DNA of 33,792 bases from Deltaproteobacteria bacterium (GTDB taxonomy: Bacteria > Myxococcota_A > UBA9160 > JAJDAL01). The notes below the pieces were generated by a model. It was not told the DNA's origin and did not search any database. It saw nothing but the letters and a program-made list of their open reading frames with translations. The translations under genes were made by a program, and so were the position numbers. The DNA lies in assembly GCA_029261875.1 (NCBI GenBank), contig JAJDAL010000022.1, forward strand, positions 1 through 33,792, in the 5' to 3' direction. Numbering within the stretch: position 1 is the stretch's first letter; each line of letters begins with the position of its first letter. Positions 16,393-23,241 of the stretch are shown piece after piece.

Positions 16393-17085
16393 ATGCAAGT
16401 CGGAGTATCGAGCCATCGATCGACGCAATCGGGTTTGAACAGCGAAGAACTGAGGACGCTGGCCCACGACATCCGCAAACCGTTGGGAATCCTCGGATTG
16501 CTGGCCCAGGACCTCGCCAAGAACGTCCGCGAGGATGCGAAGTCCATCAACATCGCGAGCATGATGGTGAACGTCGCCAATACCACGATCCAGCAGCTCG
16601 ACGCCGTGATGCGGAGCGTTGATGAGCCTGCGCGAGCGGATTTCTGGTTCGAAGTGGCCGAGGCCCTGCGGGCGGCAACGGTGCTGGTTCGCGATGCGCA
16701 TCCGCGAAAAAACGTTCGGTTCGTGGGGCTCCACCGGTCCGGGAAAATGTATGGAACACCCGATTCGCTCGTTCGAGCCGTTCAGAATCTCCTCGACAAT
16801 GCGCTCGCTGCATCGAAAGAGGGGGAAGAGGTTGAAGTTACGATCCGACGGACGTCTCGAGAACTCGTCATTTCGGTGCTGGATCGCGGCTGCGGTATCC
16901 CATGGGATTCCGTCGAACGCGTGATGGAGCCAGGCTACACGACGAAGCGGTCCGTAGGCGGATCTGGACTCGGCCTCCCCAGCGCTGCATCCGCGCTGGC
17001 TCGCCTGAACGGAACCTTGGAGCTACGACCCCGGCTGGGTGGTGGAACGCGAGCGCAGATTTCGATCGCACTCCCCGCGTCGTAA
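16393..17085 (+). CDS. Soluble minimal histidine kinase
   Basis: I start at the ATG at 16393 because a purine-rich AGGGGGA lies about 8 bases upstream; the ATG at 16261 has no ribosome site and would add an unconvincing basic extension. The product has 230 residues, no TM and no recognisable sensor domain. The phosphoacceptor is His25 in LAHDIRKPLGIL, only 25 residues from the start. The ATPase domain has the N box QNLLDNALAAS, G1 DRGCGIPW, the F/G2 region GYTTKRSVGGSGLGLPSA and a normal end (GGGTRAQISIALP). It could be a kinase partner taking signal through protein contacts, or act alongside the membrane kinase upstream on one response regulator. The 169-base spacer with repeats suggests its own control. 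Confidence 0.85.
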   Translation: MQVGVSSHRSTQSGLNSEELRTLAHDIRKPLGILGLLAQDLAKNVREDAKSINIASMMVNVANTTIQQLDAVMRSVDEPARADFWFEVAEALRAATVLVRDAHPRKNVRFVGLHRSGKMYGTPDSLVRAVQNLLDNALAASKEGEEVEVTIRRTSRELVISVLDRGCGIPWDSVERVMEPGYTTKRSVGGSGLGLPSAASALARLNGTLELRPRLGGGTRAQISIALPAS

Positions 17086-17159
17086 TCTGCTTCGCGACAA
17101 CGGGAAGGTTCCTCTCCAAGGCATCGCCGCCTATCCTTCCGATCTCCGTGTCGTTCACC

Positions 17160-17678
17160 ATGGAGGTCGACAATTTGCCTCGGCCCGATCACCTCTGGTA
17201 CTTCGCGTACGGGAGCAATCTGGATCCCGCGACATTCGTCGAACGCCGACGCATGCGTCCCGTTGCGATCGAGCGCGTCGTCGCCCACGGACACCGCCTC
17301 GAATTCGATCTGCCGATCGGACCCGGCGAACGCGGGGTCGCGAACCTCGTGCGGGATCCGGACGCCTATACCTGGGGCGTCGCGTACGAGATCACGGTCG
17401 AGCAGGCGAAATGGCTCGACCAGACTGAAGGCGTTCCGCACGGCGCGTACCAGCGGGTCGAACTGACGGTGGCCAACGAAGCCGGTATTTACCTCGATGC
17501 CTTTTCCTACGGCTCCCCGCGCGGTGTCCCGGGCCGCAAACCCTCCCCGCGCTACATGGGAATCATCCTCGCCGGCGCCCATCACCACGAACTACCGACG
17601 AGTTGGATCGATTGGCTGGAGTCCCTCGAACTTGCGCTGGACGAGCGGGAGACGCCCGATCCGGGTGCCGGCCGCTAG
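17160..17678 (+). CDS. Gamma-glutamylcyclotransferase-fold (GGCT/AIG2-like) protein
   Basis: 172 residues from the ATG at 17160. The family signature is YFAYGSNLDP (14-23), the loop that holds the gamma-glutamyl group. The catalytic acid is probably E90 in LDQTEGVPHGAYQRV, matching the LDxxEG...Y pattern. GGCT-fold enzymes cyclise gamma-glutamyl amino acids or related gamma-glutamyl amines to 5-oxoproline; the exact substrate cannot be read from sequence. No signal peptide, so cytoplasmic. No clear ribosome site precedes this ATG, but extending the frame upstream would run into the kinase gene with unconserved sequence. It sits alone 74 bases after the kinase, so no operon logic is evident. 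Confidence 0.85.
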   Translation: MEVDNLPRPDHLWYFAYGSNLDPATFVERRRMRPVAIERVVAHGHRLEFDLPIGPGERGVANLVRDPDAYTWGVAYEITVEQAKWLDQTEGVPHGAYQRVELTVANEAGIYLDAFSYGSPRGVPGRKPSPRYMGIILAGAHHHELPTSWIDWLESLELALDERETPDPGAGR

Positions 17679-17763
17679 TTCTTGCCACTCCCAATAAGGT
17701 GGACGAGCGAGAGTTGACCCACTGTGCTTCGGGGTGGGAAGATTGCATCTTGGAGGTCCCCTC

Positions 17764-18591
17764 ATGATGCGATTTGCGGCTTCTTGGATCCTTGGCAGCG
17801 CAGTGGTTCTCGCGGGGCATGCGATGGCGGCGGAGATCGAGCTCGATGCCGTCGACACCGGTTTCATTACCGAAGCCGGCGGCTCCTCGAAGTACGACGC
17901 TCTCGTGTTTCCGCCGTCGGCGTTCAACTATTCCGCCGGGTTCGAGGTTCACTTCCTCGATGGGGGAACGGGTGGGCCCAGCGGAACGGCGCCCATGTTC
18001 CGAAAGAACTATTTCGTCTTCGACCTCGGAAGCGTCGCCGACCCCATCACGTCTGCGACGTTGGTTCTCTTCAATCCCCTCGGCGGCTACGAGAGTACGG
18101 ATCCGAGCGAGACCTTCGTGCTGGCCGGAACCGGGTCTCCCACGGCCGCCGGGGATCTGGCGACGATGGCCGCGCTCCCGGCGCCGCTGGATCCGAGCGC
18201 GGTCGCGCTGGCGATTGGTCTCTACACCGCCATCACGGATACGCTGGGCGGCCTGCCGGACTTCGGAATGGCGAGCATCAGCGCCGTCGACGACGGCACG
18301 CCGGTGTCGATTCCCATGACGGCCGAAGGGGTCGGCTACTTGAACGCGGGGTTGGGGGGGTTGGTCGTTCTGGGCGGCGAGCTTCCGTCCGCTACGCCAC
18401 CGGTTCCCATTCCCCAATCGGTCTTCGGCTTTACGGCGCCTTTTTTCAGCACACCGACACCCACGCTGATGATCACGACCGCGACACCCGCGGGCGTGCC
18501 GACACTTCCCGGCCCGTGGCTCGCGGGATTCGTCCTGGCACTGGGGCTTCTGGGCGTCCTCGCGTTGACGAAGCTCGCCGTCAGGGTTTGA
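17764..18591 (+). CDS. Secreted protein with CTERM-like sorting tail
   Basis: 275 residues from the ATG at 17764, with GGAGG (17752-17756) 7 bases upstream. The signal peptide ends near AMAAE. The body has a beta-rich stretch, KNYFVFDLGSVADPITSATL then LVLFNPLGGYES, that recurs in secreted PEP-CTERM-type proteins of other bacteria. The C-terminus is VPTLPGPW, then a hydrophobic segment (LAGFVLALGLLGVLALT) and a short basic end (KLAVRV). This tripartite layout resembles IPTL/PEP-CTERM signals that hand proteins to an exosortase- or rhombosortase-like enzyme. No such enzyme is in the window. It was probably once, or still is, a surface protein. It overlaps the convergent RHS gene by 11 bases. 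Confidence 0.78.
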   Translation: MMRFAASWILGSAVVLAGHAMAAEIELDAVDTGFITEAGGSSKYDALVFPPSAFNYSAGFEVHFLDGGTGGPSGTAPMFRKNYFVFDLGSVADPITSATLVLFNPLGGYESTDPSETFVLAGTGSPTAAGDLATMAALPAPLDPSAVALAIGLYTAITDTLGGLPDFGMASISAVDDGTPVSIPMTAEGVGYLNAGLGGLVVLGGELPSATPPVPIPQSVFGFTAPFFSTPTPTLMITTATPAGVPTLPGPWLAGFVLALGLLGVLALTKLAVRV

Positions 18592-19618
18592 TCAGGGACT
18601 TCGGGGATCTACGCAGCTGGCCCGGCAGCTCGATGCCCCTGATGTCGCCGGCCTTCACTCCACCCGGAATCGGCACGACGGAATCCAGGAATGGGTCACC
18701 GGTGCGCCCCGGTGCGATGGGGCCGGGGCCCGGACTTCCCGGACTCATCCAGGCCCGCACGTCGACGCCTTCGCGCGGGCGAACCGCGACGAGGTTGCCA
18801 CTTCCGAAATGCGCTCTTGCCTGGGCCTCGGTTCGAAAGGTCAGCGAATAGTTCGCGGGGCGGCCGGCCAGGGCATCCGCCAGGTTGTTCGAAGCTCCCG
18901 ATGTGGGAATTCCCTCCTTCAAGGCCCACCGCGCTTCGGAGATGTGGGTGTTCTTCAAAATGGTAAAGGTCGTGTCGTCCAGGGACAAAGGAGCGTTTAG
19001 TTTCTTTCGTCCGACCTTCACGCTGATCTTGGCGGCTTGCTTCGCGACCGTGCCCAGAACGAGTGCCCCGGCGAGCTTGCCGATATTGAGCAGATCCCCC
19101 GGCTCGAGCCACGGTTCTTCCACACCCAGGGAATCCTCGGCTTCAATCTTGCGAGCGGTCTCTCGTTCGCGGAAGTAGATCTCTCCGATCGTGGGCGCTT
19201 CACCGTTGGGATCCAGTAAACGGGTAGGACGGTTGAGGACATAGGAGTAGCCGTTCAGGAATTGGGGGCGCCGCTCGACTTCCAGGAGTCGTTCATCGAA
19301 GGCCGCCGGGTCGTGACTGATGAATCGCCCAACGACCGGGTCGTAGTAGCGCGCACCGAAGTAGGTGAGTTCACTCTCCGGATCGTACTCCTGACCGGTG
19401 AATTGGTGGCGTACGTCGTCTTCGTGCTCGGGGGCCGAACTCGCTCGCTGGCCGAAGGGACGATAAACGCCGCGCTCGACGATCTCGCCGCTTCGATTCG
19501 TAACCAATACGTTCGAACCCAGAGAATCGGGGTGGTAGTAGCGATATTCCTGGGCCGCCGCGCCGATCGGCGACGCGAGCACCGCCAGCATGGCGAGCAG
19601 TGAGGTTCCACGCTGCAT
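18581..19618 (-). CDS. Secreted mini-RHS core protein, variant 1 (unknown C-terminal domain)
   Basis: 345 residues with a signal peptide ending near GAAAQ (about residue 23). The mature protein opens straight into an RHS-repeat-associated core: YYHPDSLGSNVLVTNR, YRPFGQ, HQFTGQEYDPES, ELTYFGARYYDPVVGRFIS and NGYSYVLNRPTRLLDPNG, ending near residue 135. In full RHS proteins this core ends a shell of over 1,000 residues and precedes a toxin domain; here the shell is absent. The remaining 200 residues differ from the neighbour's and include KNTHISEARWALKEGIP and TFRTEAQARAHFGSG. The layout and position resemble polymorphic toxin tips, but no toxin family is recognised. No immunity gene is evident. 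It diverges from the second mini-RHS gene. Confidence 0.85.
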   Translation of the reverse strand: MQRGTSLLAMLAVLASPIGAAAQEYRYYHPDSLGSNVLVTNRSGEIVERGVYRPFGQRASSAPEHEDDVRHQFTGQEYDPESELTYFGARYYDPVVGRFISHDPAAFDERLLEVERRPQFLNGYSYVLNRPTRLLDPNGEAPTIGEIYFRERETARKIEAEDSLGVEEPWLEPGDLLNIGKLAGALVLGTVAKQAAKISVKVGRKKLNAPLSLDDTTFTILKNTHISEARWALKEGIPTSGASNNLADALAGRPANYSLTFRTEAQARAHFGSGNLVAVRPREGVDVRAWMSPGSPGPGPIAPGRTGDPFLDSVVPIPGGVKAGDIRGIELPGQLRRSPKSLIKP

Positions 19619-19866
19619 GGAATCGTCCCATCCTTACAGAAGACCGTCCGACGCTATCACTGTGACCCCGCACCAGTTCTCCATTCTTCACAAGGATCCT
19701 CGAACTACGCCAACCGCCGGGGGTGGGACCCGGCATGCGCGTTGCGCTCTCGCGCACGCTGCCTGCAGTCTTGATGGAAATTGAAGTTTCGAAGCGGGGG
19801 CGATTGGTACGCTGGTTGGAATCCGTCGGGGAGGCGCATTACGCGTTCCGCACGGCGCGTGGTTCT

Positions 19867-20928
19867 ATGCTGAGACCGACAACGAAAAAACAGATCGCTG
19901 CGCTCCTTTGCGCGCTGATCGCCGCCGCCCCGGCGGCGAACGCCGCGGAATACCGCATCTACCACCCCGACATGCTGGGCTCCAATACGCTGGTGACGAA
20001 CCGCCAGGGGGAGGTGGTGCAGCGCACGGTTCATCGTCCGTACGGCGAGATCGCCGCCATGGTGGACGACAACGGGAGTTCGATCGCGCCGCAGGACACG
20101 CGCGTCCAGCACTTGTTCACGGGCCAGGAATACGATTCCGAGAGTCACCTTTCTTACTACGGTGCCCGCTACTACGACCCTGCCGTAGGCCGTTTCCTTG
20201 CGACGGACCCCGCCCTTCGCGGTGCCTTCGGAAACGCGAGCTTCCACGCCGTTACGTACGAGCCCGGCAATCTCAATGGCCATGCCTATGTGGGAAATCG
20301 GCCGACGACCCATGTGGATCCCTCGGGCCGGATTGCGGTGCCCATTCTGGCGGGGCTGTTCGGGATCTCGGTCATCACTGCGAAGCTGGTGGGCGATTAC
20401 CTCGTCGAGCAATACAAGAACGGCTTTCGCGGACCTTCCATTGCATCGCCGCGAGGCCCCACCAACCACCGGGCGACGAGGCACGGCGAACCGGGCCCCG
20501 TCATCGTCGGGCAGAACGGAGTCGAGGGAACCGCGGTCGAGCTGAGGCCGGAGTTCGATCTGGTCGATGCGGACGGCAATCCCATCGACGATCCCCGCGC
20601 CCCCGACGCCCACATCGAATTCGACGCGAAGGACGCGCCCATCGCCTACCCGGACCTGGACGGTGACCTGGGCGAACGAAACAACACCGATACGAGGGGA
20701 GTCGTGATCTTGCCGGACGGCGGCGTGGGCGTCGTCGAAGGACGGCACCGAGCCGAAGACGCCAAACGGGGCACCCAGATCGATCCCAAAATCGGCGGTG
20801 TAGCGGGAAAACCCGGCCGACTCCGCTACCCCATCGTCGAGGCCGACGGTTCGCAGGACATCCTGATCGACAAGGCGGAGTACGACGAGCTCTTTATGCC
20901 GCGCGACTGGCCCGACGAATTCGATTGA
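19867..20928 (+). CDS. Secreted mini-RHS core protein, variant 2 (unknown C-terminal domain)
   Basis: I start at the ATG at 19867 because it gives a clean signal peptide (KKQIAALLCALIAAAPAANAA); the frame is open further upstream but without similarity. The product has 353 residues. The RHS core is clearly paralogous to the divergent neighbour: EYRIYHPDMLGSNTLVTNRQ, HRPYGE, LFTGQEYDSESHLSYYG, ARYYDPAVGRFLATDP and NGHAYVGNRPTTHVDPSG. A hydrophobic stretch follows (VPILAGLFGISVITAKLVG). The last 170 residues are acidic and unlike the other copy. They contain EGRHRAEDAKRG (R293, H294), which faintly recalls ParB-like GRHR motifs. No shell domain or nearby immunity gene is seen. A hairpin follows the stop. 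Confidence 0.85.
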   Translation: MLRPTTKKQIAALLCALIAAAPAANAAEYRIYHPDMLGSNTLVTNRQGEVVQRTVHRPYGEIAAMVDDNGSSIAPQDTRVQHLFTGQEYDSESHLSYYGARYYDPAVGRFLATDPALRGAFGNASFHAVTYEPGNLNGHAYVGNRPTTHVDPSGRIAVPILAGLFGISVITAKLVGDYLVEQYKNGFRGPSIASPRGPTNHRATRHGEPGPVIVGQNGVEGTAVELRPEFDLVDADGNPIDDPRAPDAHIEFDAKDAPIAYPDLDGDLGERNNTDTRGVVILPDGGVGVVEGRHRAEDAKRGTQIDPKIGGVAGKPGRLRYPIVEADGSQDILIDKAEYDELFMPRDWPDEFD

Positions 20929-20946
20929 TTCGTTCGCGAAGGCCGA

Positions 20947-20965
20947 TCCCGGCGGTCGACCGGGA
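20947..20965. terminator. Hairpin after the mini-RHS gene
   Basis: TCCCGG (20947-20952) and CCGGGA (20960-20965) pair around a 7-base loop, starting 19 bases after the stop codon. There is no T tract, so a Rho-independent terminator is only possible. The rest of the gap to 21168 shows nothing else I can name. Confidence 0.4.
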
Positions 20966-21168
20966 ACCCGCGCATGCGGCAGCGCTCCAGTCCGAATTTC
21001 CTACCTGCCAGCACTTGGGCTCCATTCGGATTCCGGGGAGCGGCGGATGTGCTTTGTAGATTCTGCAAAGAGAAGGCGGCCCTCCGCGCTGTAGATCGCG
21101 TAGTTCGCGAACTCTTCGCCTGTTCGCTTGGCACGGATCGTGAAGCATCGCCCCAGGAAGGAGGAACC

Positions 21169-21684
21169 ATGAGCGACTACCGGACCTTCGTCGTCCCCTA
21201 TGACTTCTCGGTGCACGCCCGCGCCGCCTTGTTCGCCGCGGTGGACCTCGCGAAGCGACTCGGCGCGGATCTGCATTTGATCCATGTGATCCAACCGCCC
21301 GCCTACACCTACAGCTATGGAGGAGGAATTGGGGCGGCTAGCGTTGCGCCACCGATCGACATGTTCTCGGTCCGGGAAGAGGCTCTGAAGTCCTTGGGCG
21401 ACGTCGTGGAAGGAATCGCGGACTTCCCGGGCAAAGTCGAGCCCCACGTCGTCGAGGGCACCGGTATCTCGGACATGATTCGTGAATCCGCAGAGAAGCT
21501 GGGCGCGGATCTGATCGTCATGGGGACCCACGGGCGCACCGGACTGGCTCACGTGTTCCTCGGCAGCGTTGCCGAACGCACGTTGCGAAAAGCTCCTTGT
21601 CCGGTCCTCACGATTCAGTCGCCAGACGAAGCTGAAGAAAACGGACGAATCACCGCGAGAGGGGAAGGCGCATCTCCAACGTGA
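21169..21684 (+). CDS. Universal stress protein (UspA family)
   Basis: 171 residues from the ATG at 21169, chosen for the AAGGAGG (21158-21164) just upstream; the frame is open earlier but lacks similarity. It opens with the typical VVPYDFSVHARAALFAAVDLAKRLGADLHLIHV strand-helix pattern (cut here by the Asp and Ser of the ATP pocket). It closes with GTHGRTGLAHVFLGSVAERT then LRKAPCPVLTI. The G-2x-G-9x-GS ATP-binding motif is intact, so it is an ATP-binding UspA protein. UspA proteins support survival under stress and are cytoplasmic. The small gene that follows overlaps its stop codon, so the two are translationally coupled. Nothing shows how it is regulated. Confidence 0.93.
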   Translation: MSDYRTFVVPYDFSVHARAALFAAVDLAKRLGADLHLIHVIQPPAYTYSYGGGIGAASVAPPIDMFSVREEALKSLGDVVEGIADFPGKVEPHVVEGTGISDMIRESAEKLGADLIVMGTHGRTGLAHVFLGSVAERTLRKAPCPVLTIQSPDEAEENGRITARGEGASPT

Positions 21685-21896
21685 ACCAAGGAGGCATGGA
21701 GACTCTGCGAGAAGCGATCGCACGCCTCGAGCAGCGCGGATTCCGCCAGGCGTTTCGGGCGACCTCCGACGGAAAGCTCTACGTGACGGGTGAATCGTCG
21801 CTCGCTCCCGAGGAGCTCATCGTCGAAGAGACAGTGCGTTTCGAAGGCGAGTCCGATCCCGGAGATGAGTCCGTTCTCTTCGCGCTACGCACTTGA
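21681..21896 (+). CDS. Small conserved protein (short, so-called PRPP-synthetase-like family)
   Basis: 71 residues. The GTG at 21681 overlaps the stress-protein stop; an ATG at 21696 has AAGGAGG only 1 base upstream, too close, so I prefer the GTG. The sequence LREAIARLEQRGFRQAF and FEGESDPGDESVLFAL matches a small family of roughly 100 residues often mislabelled phosphoribosylpyrophosphate synthetase, though it has no PRPP-binding motif. Those relatives usually continue with a GTLVDAYG-like end that is missing here, so this copy is short. Function unknown; coupling to the stress protein suggests a shared role. Confidence 0.6.
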   Translation: MNQGGMETLREAIARLEQRGFRQAFRATSDGKLYVTGESSLAPEELIVEETVRFEGESDPGDESVLFALRT

Positions 21897-22319
21897 GATA
21901 GCCGCGTCCGCGGGACCTTCGTCGCGAGCTTCGGCCCGCAAACGGATCCCGCAAGTTCCGCGGCCATCCATCGGCTCGCACCCGATCCCCACCGGGATCT
22001 GACTGCCCAGGAACATTGAAATGTTGCCGTGGGTGCAGGATTCGTTGCGGAGTTCGCCCGATCGATCCGGTGTCTCATCCTGTCTCATCGTGTTGACATT
22101 GTCCCAGTTTTCGAATCGGGGAGTGGGACATCGCGACTCGCGTTCTTTGCTAAATGCGTGCCGTTGGCCGCACAAGCGTTCGCCGATAGACGGCGACAAA
22201 CTTTTTGTTTCTCCTAAGAGATCGTTTTGAATTACTTTCTAGTTCGCTGCCGCGAGTCGTGTGCAATGGGGCGCGTTATTCAGCGCTCGCGGCGAGTCGC
22301 AGCGGGTGAGGGGAGCCGG
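21897..22319. other. 423-base non-coding stretch upstream of the decahaem cytochrome
   Basis: No frame in this stretch has a convincing start, ribosome site or family match. It holds the TGTCYCA box cluster (22071-22130) and a TTGACA hexamer (22093-22098). The region just before the cytochrome start is AT-richer than its surroundings (near 22196-22245), as promoters often are. It is most likely the control region of the cytochrome-porin operon. Confidence 0.55.
22071..22130. promoter_or_regulatory. TGTCYCA box array before the decahaem cytochrome operon
   Basis: TGTCTCATC occurs at 22071-22079 and again, in tandem, at 22081-22089. A related TGTCCCA lies at 22100-22106 and its exact inverse TGGGACA at 22124-22130 (17-base spacing). 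A TTGACA hexamer at 22093-22098 sits inside the array. Repeated, partly palindromic boxes around a -35-like element suggest a transcription factor operator. The regulator is unknown. Confidence 0.45.
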
Positions 22320-23219
22320 GTGAAGCTTGTCGGATTCGGGAATTTCGTCTTCGCGCTCAGCGTTTTGTTGGGGTGTCCGGTTTCGGTGTCGGCGGAGCCC
22401 GGCGCCTATGTGGGGGACGCGACCTGCTACGCCTGCCACGCGGACACCAAAGCCCCCTACGCGAAGACCATCCACGCTCGGGTCCTGACGCCCGAGGCGG
22501 GCCGCAGCGAGAAAATGAAATTAGGCTGCGAGGCGTGCCATGGACCCGGTCGCGCGCACGTGGAGGCTGGAGGCGGCAAAGGAACCGGCATGCTGGCGTT
22601 CCGCGCTGACGATCCGGAGAACATCGCAGTCGAAAACGCCAATTGCCTGAGTTGCCATAGCGGCGGGGCACGCACGCATTGGAAGGGTTCGGCTCACGAT
22701 TCGGGGGACCTCGCCTGTACGGGCTGCCACGTCGTCATGGAGAATCGCTCCCTGCGCGGCCAATTGCGCGAAGAGAACGAGATCGAGACCTGCACGGGTT
22801 GCCATCTGATGCAGCGCGCGAAGACCAAGCGCGATGCCCACATGCCGGTGCGGGAGGGACGACTGCAGTGCAGCTCCTGCCACAATACCCACGGCAGCGT
22901 TTCCGAATCGCTCCTGACTCACACGTCCGTGAACGAAAACTGTTACAGCTGTCACGCGGAAAAGCGCGGGCCGTTTCTGTGGGAGCACGCCCCGGTGAAC
23001 GAGAATTGCCTCAATTGTCACACCGCGCATGGGTCGACGCGCCAGAAGATGCTGCGCCTGGAACCTCCGCGACTCTGCCAGCAGTGCCACGTCGAATCGC
23101 TGCATCCGACCGAGGCGCGCCAACCCAGCAACAAGTTCGTGATTGGTGGCGCCTGCAACTCCTGTCACTCGGCGATTCACGGCTCGAATCATCCGTCGGG
23201 CTTTGCCTTCACACGCTAG
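22320..23219 (+). CDS. Decahaem c-type cytochrome, MtrA/DmsE family
   Basis: I place the start at the GTG at 22320 because AGGGGAG precedes it and it gives a clean signal peptide (VKLVGFGNFVFALSVLLG, cleavage near VSAEP); an ATG at 22266 in frame is possible. The 299-residue protein has ten CxxCH haem sites: CYACH, CEACH, CLSCH, CTGCH, CTGCH, CSSCH, CYSCH, CLNCH, CQQCH and CNSCH. Haem count, length and spacing match the DmsE/MtrA/PioA family, periplasmic cytochromes that sit inside an MtrB-type porin and carry electrons across the outer membrane. The next gene, 22 bases downstream, encodes exactly such a porin. Direction of electron flow (metal reduction, iron oxidation or another extracellular acceptor) cannot be told from sequence. 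Confidence 0.92.
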   Translation: MKLVGFGNFVFALSVLLGCPVSVSAEPGAYVGDATCYACHADTKAPYAKTIHARVLTPEAGRSEKMKLGCEACHGPGRAHVEAGGGKGTGMLAFRADDPENIAVENANCLSCHSGGARTHWKGSAHDSGDLACTGCHVVMENRSLRGQLREENEIETCTGCHLMQRAKTKRDAHMPVREGRLQCSSCHNTHGSVSESLLTHTSVNENCYSCHAEKRGPFLWEHAPVNENCLNCHTAHGSTRQKMLRLEPPRLCQQCHVESLHPTEARQPSNKFVIGGACNSCHSAIHGSNHPSGFAFTR

Positions 23220-23241
23220 CGAGCGCTCCGGAGAACACGCT

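Noticed and set aside
21897..22319. Small frames in the gap before the decahaem gene
   Set aside because: No ribosome site, no motif and overlapping frames on both strands; the gap looks regulatory.
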